IMG/VR virus record: IMGVR_UViG_3300021389_000157
Location: 1-24,021 of that record
DNA: 24,021 nt
Source of the DNA: a virus
Strand: one strand, 5' to 3'
In this document: piece by piece, positions 8,501 to 16,954 of the stretch
How positions within the stretch are numbered: position 1 is the first letter of the stretch
Layout: the number at the start of each line of letters is the position of its first letter
Notes under the pieces: generated by a model
What the model was told of the DNA's origin: nothing
The model's database searches: none
Seen by the model: the letters and a program-made list of their open reading frames with translations, nothing else
Made by a program: the position numbers and the translations under genes

Positions 8501-10915
8501 AAGATGAATGGCATTTTCTAGCCCTTCAGGTTCAACAGGATATAGTCCTGATTCACCTTTTACTACTTTATATGTTCCATCTTTTGCTAAGAATAACTTA
8601 TCAATTCTTCCAACAAAGTGAGTTAGATTATATGAAATTGTGCCAACTGGAGGTAGCATGTTAAGTCCTGAGTGACCAGCACCTGTACTAAACTCTTGGC
8701 CTGTTGTTGTTCCTGACCTACCTTTCGTTGGTCTAAAATCTAAAACATCTCTTAGTGATTGGCCGTTATAAGAACCTATGTCAGCATAAGGAATCGCACC
8801 ATAAGAATCAACTGAAAAGTAATTACCAGATTCATTATGAGTAAAACATTTAAAGGTTACAGTAAAGTTACCCGCAGGAAGAGTTTGACCACCTTTTAGA
8901 ATTACTTTACCTCTATCATAATAGGAATCTCTTTGCCCGTTATCTAAAATAAACTTATCGGTTACTACATTATTTGCAGAATCTCTAATTTCTGTTAACT
9001 CTCTGATATCAACTTCATTTAATTCATAAATTGATTGAGATGAACTATAGGTAAGTGTTGTACTTCCATTATCTTTTGCAGTTTTGGTTTTTACTGAACC
9101 TGTAGTAATAGCACCAGTACATATAACGGTAATACTTGCCCCATCATTACTACCTAGAGAGCTTAATGTTATAGCTCCACCACCTACACCACTTACTATA
9201 GAGTCCGGTGCAGCCACTGCATCATTATTAGCTGATAGGTTTCCGATGTGATAAATAACATCATCATCATTTGCAAGTGAAACTCCTGACGGCATATTAA
9301 TAGTTACGCCAGTGCCTGAAATAGTACCTGAAACTTTTACTCTTACATTATAAGCAGCAGTAAAATTGCCACCAGTCTTTAGTGTTTTTACCGCTGATGT
9401 AGGTAGATTATATACTAAACTATTATTACCAGTTTCAAACCTAGTTCCTAAAATACCAGTAGTAACTAAGCTAGATCCATTCCTTGCACCTAAATTAGCT
9501 TCAAAGTTAGTACCCTGAGAAACTTTTTGAACTGAACTAAAGCTTTGACCTGAATTCATTGTTACATCAAAGATGTATAATCTAAAGTGTTGTGGAGAAG
9601 CTGAATCATGTTCGAAGCCTCTTGCTCTAGCTGTACCTATAGTTGCACTACTTGAATTCTTTAAGTTTACTGTAGTAAAGTCATTAATGTCTGGTGTGCC
9701 TTCACACTCATTAGGGTCTAATTTAATATAGTTACCAAACCCAACTGATTGAGTAATACCATTAATTACTCTTTCATCAGATGTACCTCTACCCTTATCT
9801 ATTACTATATGGTCAGTCTTGGTTTTTTCTATTCTACGGCCTTCGATATATGCAACACTTGGTTCAATACCAATTGCAAGTTTTGCATCATTACCACCTT
9901 GTGATTGAATTAGATAACCATTATTATTATTGGCATTTAAATGTTCTTTAATATCAAGAACGAATGGCGCAAGAATATAATCTCCAGATTCTTCACTTGT
10001 TCTTCTTTCAAATCTATCTGAAAGCCCAGTATTAATTGGAGTATCATCTTTCTTTACTATAATACCATTTTTAATATCTGCCAAATGAATATAATCATTA
10101 ACAGATCTGCTAGCTAAACTAATATTCTCTTTAATTAGATTTAGATTGATAACATATCTATTTGCACCTGGCGCAGATTCATTTGGACTTCCTGTAGCAT
10201 TATCTACTAAGTCACCATAACCTGAATCTAGGTTAGATTTAATACCACCTGTAATTTCTAGACCGAGAATATAAGTAGGAGTATTTGTGTACTTATCAAG
10301 TAAGATTGTTTCTGCTGGTACGTGAACAAAAGAACCATTTACGAAAAAGATACCTTCTTCAATTGCATATGCAGAACCAAACCCAATTGGATTTGCAACT
10401 GCTCCACTACCTGTTGATGAACTAATAGTGGCACTTACTACTGTACCTGATGTGGTTGAAATTACATCACCCTCTGAAAAGACTGATGTTGTTGTATTAG
10501 TACCAGAATTAACATATTCAAGATAAAGAGTATCAGGTTCTGCAGAACCATTAACTGTTTCTGCTGCAACTACATTTAATACTCTAGCCTTAAGACCAGC
10601 TGTATTTTGAATTTCTTTACCTAAGAAAGTGGAAAGATAAGCAGAAATGGCTGCACTGTTATGAGTGGCGTTTAATTTAATGTATTGATAATTACTAGCA
10701 AGTAATGTTTGTTTACCACCAAGTACTCTATCACCATCAGCAAATGTATACTGACCCAACTTATCAATTTGAGATTGTAGTGCAGTTTGTAATTGTGTTA
10801 ATTCTCTTGCCTGGACTGCAAATCCTGGACGAAATAAAATCCTATGATAATTCTTTGTTTCATCAAAATCATCATAGTATGGTGCGCCGAATTTTTTTAC
10901 ATTTGTTATAGCCAT
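5516..10915 (-). CDS. DUF4815-type giant virion structural protein (baseplate or fibre-proximal)
   Basis: This is a 1799-aa protein. Its N-terminus contains YYDDFDETKNYHRILFRPGF followed by QARELTQLQTALQSQID, the hallmark of the DUF4815 family of structural proteins in marine T4-like phages. Further landmarks are a conserved stretch near residues 825-857 (RDIGQIDSRVKRLEYYTSL), a beta segment near 1095-1127 (STKLYAFFNGVDVTAYC), and DLFFAIKDANIPIHVSIREV near 1275-1315. The C-terminal block near 1755-1795 is YHEAHYQV...IKIVLRSSNSCYVPTVK. No enzymatic motif is seen. Its position after gp8 matches where T4 keeps the baseplate-periphery genes gp9-gp12, so a connector between baseplate and fibres is inferred. 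A purine-rich ribosome site GAGAG (10923-10927) and a late promoter element precede the ATG. Confidence 0.85.
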   Translation of the reverse strand: MAITNVKKFGAPYYDDFDETKNYHRILFRPGFAVQARELTQLQTALQSQIDKLGQYTFADGDRVLGGKQTLLASNYQYIKLNATHNSAAISAYLSTFLGKEIQNTAGLKARVLNVVAAETVNGSAEPDTLYLEYVNSGTNTTTSVFSEGDVISTTSGTVVSATISSSTGSGAVANPIGFGSAYAIEEGIFFVNGSFVHVPAETILLDKYTNTPTYILGLEITGGIKSNLDSGYGDLVDNATGSPNESAPGANRYVINLNLIKENISLASRSVNDYIHLADIKNGIIVKKDDTPINTGLSDRFERRTSEESGDYILAPFVLDIKEHLNANNNNGYLIQSQGGNDAKLAIGIEPSVAYIEGRRIEKTKTDHIVIDKGRGTSDERVINGITQSVGFGNYIKLDPNECEGTPDINDFTTVNLKNSSSATIGTARARGFEHDSASPQHFRLYIFDVTMNSGQSFSSVQKVSQGTNFEANLGARNGSSLVTTGILGTRFETGNNSLVYNLPTSAVKTLKTGGNFTAAYNVRVKVSGTISGTGVTINMPSGVSLANDDDVIYHIGNLSANNDAVAAPDSIVSGVGGGAITLSSLGSNDGASITVICTGAITTGSVKTKTAKDNGSTTLTYSSSQSIYELNEVDIRELTEIRDSANNVVTDKFILDNGQRDSYYDRGKVILKGGQTLPAGNFTVTFKCFTHNESGNYFSVDSYGAIPYADIGSYNGQSLRDVLDFRPTKGRSGTTTGQEFSTGAGHSGLNMLPPVGTISYNLTHFVGRIDKLFLAKDGTYKVVKGESGLYPVEPEGLENAIHLYNISLNPYVFSVEDVKVQKIDNKRYTMRDIGQIDSRVKRLEYYTSLSLLEKSASEAQLFDGSGQARFKNGFIVDGFFGHGIGDASHPDYNVSVDRDVGILRPKFDERSINLIRKTGDSGTAVKSAKGGIITMPYTNVVELNQPYSSYAEFVNPYDVVIWDGTVRLSPESDEWKDVDQRPDIIIDDTSAFDQFVTAAESEGILGTVWNEWETNWTGRSVGGIISQRTQNVSGREGQRLTGVANTRGKARAEVNTTTRAVTQTGTATRTGQDAYVAFDRETKEIGNVVVEVNFIPFMRSRKIFFDAELLKPSTKLYAFFNGVDVTAYCRQESSFSEFSDRANVITYQGKTSHPGSSSGALVSDASGRCIGSFVIPRNDVLKFKAGTREFKLTDSNVNNDANSTTKAAVNFYSQGVLETYQKTIISTKVPRIAFREVSETNAVTQRSSETTHELIRYYDPLAETFVVSTQGGIFTTSVDLFFAIKDANIPIHVSIREVENGIPTQREVPGASTVVYPTSINVASDMTANNGVGNADVATTISWDHPVYLKEGTEYAIVLVSNSSVYKVYVSETSKFDLTNNAYRITKQPFNGVFFTSANASTWTPEQTKDLKFKLNRASFTGSSAQVNLVNDVVPPKELVADPFIFLSKDASADTTTIRVLHPNHGMYGTDTQHKVTLSIPTTTSTINGLARTVFNGSHVVTKAEHDSYVLVLDDQQSSTVADGRRGGGVEITATENQMYDLTRLNAQTLEFPGNPEDPTDDVTITFSHIGMSTKSLDGNSDSAQTLYTNTASVPIIANQNTLLEVPSAVVSEINKTHNSITQQGTYQINAVLSNNGIENLSPVIDLNRTSAICVQNRINDATTNVAGYTSKGTYVAETNATGTSNVAKYITKKVILNTDGSNIDIFLDTNRPTGTNIDVYYKATDDTDIDFDDIGWTLVNPLLPLPINQNEFDYHEAHYQVAAGFPFNAFSIKIVLRSSNSCYVPTVKNLRAIANT

Positions 10916-10935
10916 TTATATTCTCTCTTTTTATA

Positions 10936-10943
10936 TATTTATA
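10936..10943 (-). promoter_or_regulatory. Late promoter element TATAAATA upstream of the 1799-aa gene
   Basis: An exact TATAAATA reads on the minus strand in the 35-bp gap between the gp8 stop and the start of the 1799-aa gene. T4 spacing puts the transcript start near 10930. This leaves about 15 nt of leader containing the GAGAG ribosome site before ATG 10915. Position, strand and spacing are all appropriate for sigma-gp55-type late transcription. Confidence 0.7.
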
Positions 10944-10950
10944 GAACTTA

Positions 10951-12396
10951 TTAGAATTCTATAATACATTTAATATCTTCAATCTGTGAGGCAGTTCTTG
11001 AAATAGGAGCTCTATTCTCAAGGAATACCAATTGTCCACTACCTTCAACAAATTCTGAATTTTGAACAGGGTGTGTAGCATCTGTAGAAGAGGTACCACC
11101 TGTTGGTAAAGTACCATTAATCTGTTCTGCTGCTCCTGAACTACCATCAGTAAATGATTTAAATCCAGTCTTTCTATTTTGGTAATAGTATAATCTTTTA
11201 TTAGTAGTATCAATTTCTGCAAGGTATGCCTTAGCACCTGAAGTACCACCAGTAAGTAAACAGTCTACATTATATGCAGTAACATCTGCAGAACCATTCA
11301 TCTGTAAGTATTTAAGACCTTTTAGAGTAGATGCAGTTGCAATTGTTGAAGTTGCTGCTCCATTAGCTTCTGATGTATGACCACTATCTGTATTTGTTGC
11401 TCTCTTAAAAGGATTCTTAATAATACCGATCTGTCTAAAATCATTACCTACAGTTAAGTCACCACCTTCTGCTGAATCTAATTGAGCATTAAGTGCAATA
11501 TAGAAGGCACCTAGTTCTCTTACTGGGTCAACTCCATGACCTGAAGAAGGTGAAATGACTGCTCTTGCAGTAGCACCTGAGCCACCACCACCAGAAATTA
11601 CTATATCAGCAATGGTATAATCGGTTCCTTTAGCAGTAACAGCAATACTTGCAACAGTTTGGTTCGAACCAGAACCTGCCATTGTTACTTGTGCAGCACT
11701 AACTGTTGCACCTGTACCATCACCCGAAATAGTTACTGTTGGTTTAGAAGAATATCCTGTACCTGCGGCTGTAACTTCGATTCTTTCAATACCTGCGGCA
11801 GTTGCAGAATCTCTGGAACCAATTTGCGATGACTGTTGTGGAAAATCTACACTTGTATTTGCAAGAGTTGGGGCCATTGCCAATGTTTTTACTGGCATAT
11901 ATGAATTAGTTAAAAACTTTTCTGAATCTGCAGTAGTAATAGTATACATATATTTCCATGTATATCCGTCACCTAAAGTAACTGGGTCAACTCCTGTATG
12001 AACTGGCTGTACTGATGTTACTGAATCACCTGCCTTAATACATTTATAAACTTTAAATTCAGACCTTGTAACAACATAAAATCTTTCATCAAAGATATCG
12101 GAATCATTCGAATCCCATGCTACGTAAGTTTGTCCGTCATCATAATTATATCTGGGTATAACATGAGAAATATCACTAGATGTGACTTTCTTCATACCAA
12201 GTATTTGCTGGAATGACTCATTGGTATCATCAATGTGGTCTCCAGGGACGAAAGGAGTAGTGTCAGTCAGGTCGGAAGTGGCATTCGACCAAACATCTGA
12301 TTTACCGATGGCCAAATAAACACTGGAGCCTGTGACATCTTCCTTGAAATTCTCTGCATTGAGAACTCTAAAAGGGGTTGTAATAATTGCTGCCAT
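10951..12396 (-). CDS. 8: Baseplate wedge protein gp8
   Basis: This 481-aa protein resembles T4 gp8, the dimeric wedge subunit that bridges gp6/gp7 and gp10. Diagnostic blocks are FRVLNAENF (9-17), YLAIGKSDVW (27-36), FKVYKCI (114-120), GDGYTWKYMYTI (142-153), and GHGVDPVRELGAFYIALNAQ (286-305) followed by NDFRQIGIIKNPF (318-330). The C-terminus FVEGSGQLVFLENRAPISR (449-467) is also typical of marine gp8 homologues. It is longer than T4 gp8 (334 aa). Residues about 203-274 carry two GxGY-type beta repeats, and residues about 378-415 carry a TGGTSGAKA module. Shine-Dalgarno AGGA (12404-12407) lies 7 nt from the ATG. A candidate late promoter lies at 12452-12459. Confidence 0.9.
   Translation of the reverse strand: MAAIITTPFRVLNAENFKEDVTGSSVYLAIGKSDVWSNATSDLTDTTPFVPGDHIDDTNESFQQILGMKKVTSSDISHVIPRYNYDDGQTYVAWDSNDSDIFDERFYVVTRSEFKVYKCIKAGDSVTSVQPVHTGVDPVTLGDGYTWKYMYTITTADSEKFLTNSYMPVKTLAMAPTLANTSVDFPQQSSQIGSRDSATAAGIERIEVTAAGTGYSSKPTVTISGDGTGATVSAAQVTMAGSGSNQTVASIAVTAKGTDYTIADIVISGGGGSGATARAVISPSSGHGVDPVRELGAFYIALNAQLDSAEGGDLTVGNDFRQIGIIKNPFKRATNTDSGHTSEANGAATSTIATASTLKGLKYLQMNGSADVTAYNVDCLLTGGTSGAKAYLAEIDTTNKRLYYYQNRKTGFKSFTDGSSGAAEQINGTLPTGGTSSTDATHPVQNSEFVEGSGQLVFLENRAPISRTASQIEDIKCIIEF
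11575..11790 (-). repeat. Two GxGYxxxPTVT beta repeats inside gp8
   Basis: Residues about 203-227 (IERIEVTAAGTGYSSKPTVT plus ISGDG) and about 249-274 (ASIAVTAKGTDYTIADIVIS plus GGGGSG) share one pattern: two short beta strands around a G-x-G/D-Y turn, followed by a Gly-rich tail. The same pattern recurs five times in the neighbouring 726-aa protein. This segment lies between the two conserved gp8 halves, so it looks like an inserted decoration. Confidence 0.7.
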
Positions 12397-12416
12397 AATT
12401 CTTTCCTATGTTTATG

Positions 12417-14597
12417 TTAATCTAAGTTTATAAAACTACTATTGTTATAACTATTTATAGTGTTTTTATATTTGTTTTGTATGATTTGAGAACCTAATTG
12501 TTCTATTGTAAAGTTACTATTAAAGAGCTTATCACTCTCATAAAAACTATTACCTTTACTATTATAATAGTTATTTAGTCTTGTTTGATTTAAGTCATTA
12601 AGCAATACTTTGAGTATCATCTTAATATCCTTAGCTCTATATTCTGAAACTGTAGTAGAACCTAAAGTTACTGATGGGTCTAATACATAACCGTTACCAG
12701 CATTAGTAATACTTATAGTAGTTATTCCTGCAGGTAGCATAAATACTTCACCTACAGCATTACTTCCACCGCCACCACTAAATGTTATTGTAGGTGGTTG
12801 AGTATATCCACTGCCTTGATTTGTTATAACAACTCCGTCTACATCACCTAGGTCATTTATTAGTGCATAACCTAATGCAGTTACACCACTTGTCGGTGCA
12901 GAGAAAGTTACAGTAGGTCTTGAAGTATATCCAGCACCACCAGATATAATACCCACTCTTTCTACACCAGTTGCTGCAAGATTAAACTGTGCTGTGGCCT
13001 GTACATTAGTACTTAATGGAACTCCGTCAGCATCTGTTGCTGTTGGTTGCCCTATCTTTATAACAGGCGGCCTACGATATTGTCTAAGAGATACTGATTC
13101 GGTAGGGAAGGTAAGTTTTGTAACCGTACCAACACCACTATTGGCTGCTACTGCTAGAGACGCAGATGTATAACCAGTATTTGTTCCACTTATAGTAACA
13201 GACTCTATCTCTCCTAGAGCATTAAGAACTGGAGTTAATGTAGCATTTCCACCCTCTGCAATTGTAACAGCAGGAACAGAACTAAAACCAAATCCTGGAT
13301 TAATAACTTGTACTGAACTAATTTTACCATTAGTAATCTGTGCAGAAAGAACCGCATTACGACTAATCCTAGCTTCTGCAGTAGGAGTAAATATAGAAGC
13401 AAAGGCCTCTACTAATAATGGTATATCTTCTGCACCAATTAATCCTGGCTGAATACCTGGCATAGATGATAATGTAAATCTATTAACTCTAGTTGCACCA
13501 TATGCATTTACTAGTTGATTTACCAACTGTCCAGTTTCTGGATTTTTAGTCTGTACAGTAACGCCTTTATTACTATCACCAAATACTGTTCTGGTTAATT
13601 GTAATAAAATTAAAATTTCACCGAAGAATATAAATCCTGCAGGGTGAACTAATCTATTAAATACACTATCCCAATCTTCAATATTTCTACCTGTCTTAAT
13701 AAGATAACTATACTTCTGATATCTATAACTGTCTTGTAATCTAATTTTCTTTTCAGATATAAAACCTTTAGTAGAGATAAACTGATTAGCATCAGAGTCC
13801 CAATCTCCAGAAGAAGGTATAAGAGTATTATCCCAAGGTCTTGTTACTTCTACTTCATCTTCAAAGAAGAGTCTGAAGAATGTAGCAATAGAATCTTGGC
13901 TACCTCTTACTTTATAAAAATCAATAATTCTTTTGTAAAGTGTCGCTTTATTAACTGAGATATCTCTTGGTATAATAGCAGCAATCTCTTTCTGCATAAA
14001 ATTTAGATATTCATTAGTAGGGTCTTTGGCATCATCTAAGTTCTTATCAATATCCATTGCATCTTCTAATGCATTAAGTACATAAGATGGCCCTGGGCCT
14101 ACCCAATTTTTAATCGTGGTTGTAAGTTTAGCAGTCTTAGTATTATGGCTTGCTAAACCACTAACAGTAAAAGTCTTACCAATTTCTACTGTGCTTTTTG
14201 CAAGAGAACCTGGGAGTTCATTACCATTAGATATTTGTACGTTTGTGTTACTTAGTGTTATTACTGTATCATCATCTAATACTAGTGTGCTATTAGCACC
14301 ATCATGGTCAGAAAAGAATTCATTACCATTAGAGTCTAGGTCTGGATATCTAAAGACTGCCTGACCATCTAATATTCTATCTGAAAACGATTCCGTAGTT
14401 TGATATATAAACTCGTTCATATTCATAAACTCATAATATGATTCCAAGAGTTTTTGAATACCAACGTTGCTGGTAGTATCAATATTATCTAAGATTCCAT
14501 CAGGTAATAATTGTTTTACCTGCAAATCTTCCTTAGATTTTCTCTTAGAGGAGAATACCGATTCTATAAATCCTGGTGAATTATTATCTATTGACAT
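12417..14597 (-). CDS. Baseplate wedge-region structural protein (gp7-position)
   Basis: This 726-aa protein is encoded between gp6 and gp8, the slot held by gp7 in T4. No clear sequence match to gp7 (1032 aa) can be asserted. Residues 1-80 include GIQKLLESYYEFMNMNEFIY. Residues about 195-335 are mostly helical and conserved-looking: YKRIIDFYKVRGSQDSIATF (221-240), then FRLFFEDEVEVTRPWD and a VFNRLVHPAGFIFFGE block (312-327). Residues about 428-648 hold five beta repeats with GxGYxxxP turns. The Asn- and Tyr-rich C-terminus reads SFYESDKLFNSNFTIEQLGS. Proteins of this type sit next to gp6 in marine T4-like phages and are annotated as virion structural. A wedge role is inferred from context. 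The start lies one base past the gp6 stop (TAATATG), suggesting translational coupling. Confidence 0.75.
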   Translation of the reverse strand: MSIDNNSPGFIESVFSSKRKSKEDLQVKQLLPDGILDNIDTTSNVGIQKLLESYYEFMNMNEFIYQTTESFSDRILDGQAVFRYPDLDSNGNEFFSDHDGANSTLVLDDDTVITLSNTNVQISNGNELPGSLAKSTVEIGKTFTVSGLASHNTKTAKLTTTIKNWVGPGPSYVLNALEDAMDIDKNLDDAKDPTNEYLNFMQKEIAAIIPRDISVNKATLYKRIIDFYKVRGSQDSIATFFRLFFEDEVEVTRPWDNTLIPSSGDWDSDANQFISTKGFISEKKIRLQDSYRYQKYSYLIKTGRNIEDWDSVFNRLVHPAGFIFFGEILILLQLTRTVFGDSNKGVTVQTKNPETGQLVNQLVNAYGATRVNRFTLSSMPGIQPGLIGAEDIPLLVEAFASIFTPTAEARISRNAVLSAQITNGKISSVQVINPGFGFSSVPAVTIAEGGNATLTPVLNALGEIESVTISGTNTGYTSASLAVAANSGVGTVTKLTFPTESVSLRQYRRPPVIKIGQPTATDADGVPLSTNVQATAQFNLAATGVERVGIISGGAGYTSRPTVTFSAPTSGVTALGYALINDLGDVDGVVITNQGSGYTQPPTITFSGGGGSNAVGEVFMLPAGITTISITNAGNGYVLDPSVTLGSTTVSEYRAKDIKMILKVLLNDLNQTRLNNYYNSKGNSFYESDKLFNSNFTIEQLGSQIIQNKYKNTINSYNNSSFINLD
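12452..12459 (-). promoter_or_regulatory. Candidate late promoter for gp8
   Basis: An exact TATAAATA reads on the minus strand in the last codons of the 726-aa gene. The predicted transcript start near 12446 gives about 50 nt of leader before the gp8 ATG at 12396, which has a good ribosome site. It lies within coding sequence, so it is less certain than the intergenic copies. Confidence 0.45.
12654..13316 (-). repeat. Five GxGYxxxP beta repeats in the 726-aa protein
   Basis: Degenerate protein repeats lie near residues 428-450 (SVQVINPGFGFSSVPAVTI), 466-486 (SVTISGTNTGYTSASLAV), 546-568 (ERVGIISGGAGYTSRPTVTF), 587-610 (GVVITNQGSGYTQPPTITF) and 627-648 (TISITNAGNGYVLDPSVTL). Each has V-x-I, a G-x-G-Y/F turn and then a beta strand, usually starting with Pro. 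They resemble the two repeats in gp8. Confidence 0.75.
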
Positions 14598-14598
14598 A

Positions 14599-16467
14599 TT
14601 ATCTTAACCTAGAATTAACTGAATAGTCTATTAAGCCTGATGAACCTGCTGTAGAAATAGTATCTACTTGTGCAGTAATATTTACAAATGATTGGTCTAT
14701 ATTAATTAACTGGTCTCTTTTAGGCGCTATATCTAGTGAGTTTGGAATAGCAGTAATTTTAATAGAAGTACCTGATGCAGATGTAGTAAAGTTATTTAAT
14801 GAAATTTTACCAGATGATGGAGTAATAAGTCCTGCATCATTTATAACAGTAATATTATTTCCATCCACTACTTTATAAACCATAACTTGTCTATTACTAG
14901 ACCCCGTAATTGGAATATCACCAAAGAAATGGTCTACACCGCCTGGAACCAATTTAAATGCATTTGAACTAATTAAGAAATTACTTGAGTCACCTGACTC
15001 ATATAAAGGAGCAGCAAAGGATAAGTTAAATACATTATCTACTGCTGTAGTTCCTGCAGAAATATTCTGATACATATAAGGTCTAATAGTTGAGTTAAGA
15101 ATAGAAGGGTCTGCTGAATCAATTAATTTTAAGAGTTGAGAATGTCTGAAGACTCCATCAAACTTATTTAAGTTGTTAAAATTATAATCCGAAATAACAT
15201 CTCTTACCACATTCTGTAGTTCAACACTAGTTCTATCAGTAATGTTTGGATTGTACTTAAAGAATACATCTAATTCCAAATTAGTAAAGTTAGGGTCTAC
15301 AATTTCTGGAGTAATAGAAACAATATTTTTACCTTTCAGTACAGTATCTTTAATCGCGAGTTTTTCTGTTGCTGTAAGTGTGGGTGCTGTAAGAGGTTTA
15401 ATTGCAATATAGACCGTTCCGAAATCTGCAGGGTCGTTATCTTCTCCACCCCATGTAGCAATAGAAGAAATGTTTGCAAATCCTTTTAGAATAATAGACC
15501 TATAATCTTCTGCAGTAACTGCTCTATTTTGTGCAGTAAATGTAAGAGGAGCATTAAATCTGATTGACTCTATTGTTTCTGGTTCATTACCACCTGATGC
15601 ATTACTTACAGTTGTAATAGCATTAGTAAATGACCCAGTAAGTTGAGGGATAGTATCATTAAATATAAAAGTACTTGCTCCATTAGCTTCTTCACCATCT
15701 GTATAAATATAATCCAAAGTTACAATATTATCATTAACTGGTTTCTTACCAGTAATACCATCTCCAAAGTAAACTTCATATCTACCACCTGGATTTTCTT
15801 GTAGATAATATACTTGAGCTTTAGAATCTACATTTAGTAGTGATTCGAATCTTGTATAAATATTGTAAGAGGTTGATTTTTCATTGTCTTGTACTCTTAC
15901 TCTTAATGTGCTTGTATCTGCATCAGTATCTGCAAGTTGAAATTTCTGATTATCAATATCATTATCAACTCTATAGAGTAGACTTTTAAGAACACCTTGA
16001 ACAATACTAATATTACTAAAAGTATATTTGTTAGTTACTGCATCAAGGTTAGCAGATTCATTATTAAGAAGTGCAAAATCATACTTGATTCCACTTAATT
16101 GTGACCTAAGTTTAGTCCCTCTTTTAAGTATTAAAGTTTCAGGCTTAGAACTTTCATTAGTTGCATCAATTACAATATTTACTGTTGCCCTAGATGCAAG
16201 GATACTTCTTGGAGTATAACCTAAAAGTTTAGCACGAGTAACTACATTACCTCTAATCTGAGCAGAATCTAAGAATGCTTCATTTAATGCATAGTGAGCG
16301 GCCATTGCATTATAATGTGTATTATATGCAAGAACATCAAGCAGTACATTAAGACTACTTCCTTCAAAGTTAAAATCATTAAACTGAGATTGATTTTTTA
16401 GATAATTTTTTAAGTTATCTTTGATTTGGTCGAAATCTAGTTCGGTTACATTTAAATTACTAGCCAT
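14599..16467 (-). CDS. 6: Baseplate wedge protein gp6 (baseplate J-like)
   Basis: This 622-aa protein is close in length to T4 gp6 (660 aa), the core wedge subunit that forms the ring around the hub and drives sheath contraction. The N-terminal block SSLNVLLDVLAYNTHYNAMA (37-56), followed by NEAFLDSAQIRGNVVTRAKLLGY (62-84), is diagnostic of gp6/gpJ proteins. EVYFGDGITGKKP (231-243) and FTAQNRAVTAEDYRSIILKG (310-329) plus ISSIATWGGEDNDP (333-346) are the classic baseplate J motifs. The C-terminal half, including FDGVFRHSQLLKLIDSADPS, matches the gp6 dimerisation region. A ribosome site AAGGT precedes the ATG. The start follows the gp25 stop by 4 bp, as expected for the conserved gp25-gp6 pair. 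Confidence 0.93.
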   Translation of the reverse strand: MASNLNVTELDFDQIKDNLKNYLKNQSQFNDFNFEGSSLNVLLDVLAYNTHYNAMAAHYALNEAFLDSAQIRGNVVTRAKLLGYTPRSILASRATVNIVIDATNESSKPETLILKRGTKLRSQLSGIKYDFALLNNESANLDAVTNKYTFSNISIVQGVLKSLLYRVDNDIDNQKFQLADTDADTSTLRVRVQDNEKSTSYNIYTRFESLLNVDSKAQVYYLQENPGGRYEVYFGDGITGKKPVNDNIVTLDYIYTDGEEANGASTFIFNDTIPQLTGSFTNAITTVSNASGGNEPETIESIRFNAPLTFTAQNRAVTAEDYRSIILKGFANISSIATWGGEDNDPADFGTVYIAIKPLTAPTLTATEKLAIKDTVLKGKNIVSITPEIVDPNFTNLELDVFFKYNPNITDRTSVELQNVVRDVISDYNFNNLNKFDGVFRHSQLLKLIDSADPSILNSTIRPYMYQNISAGTTAVDNVFNLSFAAPLYESGDSSNFLISSNAFKLVPGGVDHFFGDIPITGSSNRQVMVYKVVDGNNITVINDAGLITPSSGKISLNNFTTSASGTSIKITAIPNSLDIAPKRDQLINIDQSFVNITAQVDTISTAGSSGLIDYSVNSRLR

Positions 16468-16471
16468 ATTA

Positions 16472-16924
16472 TTACCTTAATCTTCTTAGAGAAATGTCAA
16501 ACTTATCTATTTGATTATTCTCTTTTATTTTAAATTTTATAGTAATGTCGTATCTATTTTTATTTTCATTACCTTTTACATTTACATTTAGAATTTCTAC
16601 TCTACTTTCTTTCCTAATTACTGATTTAATCTGACTAGTTATTGATAGTTCAGTTAAGACTCCCATGGGCTCAAAAAGTAACCCTCTAAGATTGGCACCT
16701 AAATCTGGCTGAAAAGGCCTTTCAAAGGAATCTGTTAAGAGTAGATTCTTCAATGAATTCCTGATAGCTCTATCATCTCTTAACGGCATTATATCTTTTC
16801 TATATGGATGAACTGCCAAAGTTAAATCTAAATCAGCATGGCCCTTTTTTCGAGCTATATTATTAGAACCACCTGTTTTATCAGATGGATTTGTTCTACT
16901 ATTTGACATATCGTGTATACTCAT
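16472..16924 (-). CDS. 25: Baseplate wedge protein gp25 (GPW/gp25 family)
   Basis: This 150-aa protein belongs to the gp25 family, the sheath-initiating wedge subunit at the top of the wedge. Family features visible are HADLDLTLAVHPYRKDI (29-45), the helix RAIRNSLKNLLLTDSFERPF (52-71), and QPDLGANLRGLLFEPMG (72-88), which includes the F-x-P-x-x-G-x-x-L core. T4 gp25 is 132 aa. The extra length here is an N-terminal extension of about 25 polar residues. ATG 16924 has no recognisable ribosome site. A second in-frame ATG is at 16909. A late promoter element sits 5 bp upstream of ATG 16924, so the mRNA may begin at or inside the start codon. The assignment is firm, but the exact start is not. Confidence 0.9.
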   Translation of the reverse strand: MSIHDMSNSRTNPSDKTGGSNNIARKKGHADLDLTLAVHPYRKDIMPLRDDRAIRNSLKNLLLTDSFERPFQPDLGANLRGLLFEPMGVLTELSITSQIKSVIRKESRVEILNVNVKGNENKNRYDITIKFKIKENNQIDKFDISLRRLR

Positions 16925-16929
16925 ATAGT

Positions 16930-16937
16930 TATTTATA
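16930..16937 (-). promoter_or_regulatory. Late promoter element TATAAATA abutting the gp25 start
   Basis: An exact TATAAATA reads on the minus strand in the 30-bp gap between the 409-aa gene and gp25. With the T4 arrangement (element at about -13 to -6), position +1 falls at about 16924, which is the A of the annotated gp25 ATG. Either the transcript is leaderless for gp25, or translation starts further in, or the element mainly serves gp6 and later genes. Confidence 0.6.
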
Positions 16938-16954
16938 AGGGCTTAGTTAAAGAA

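Noticed and set aside
10952-10961. Perfect palindrome TAGAATTCTA at the end of gp8
   Set aside because: It is made of the last gp8 codons and stop, is short, and has no U-tract, so neither a terminator nor an operator can be supported.
10959-11249. 96-codon frame on the same strand as gp8 but out of frame
   Set aside because: It overlaps the conserved gp8 C-terminus entirely, and its Leu/Gln-rich translation looks like a frame shadow.
15702-15862. Two plus-strand TATAAATA copies (15702-15709 and 15855-15862) inside gp6, antisense to it
   Set aside because: No plus-strand gene follows. Copies at this rate are expected by chance in AT-rich coding DNA.
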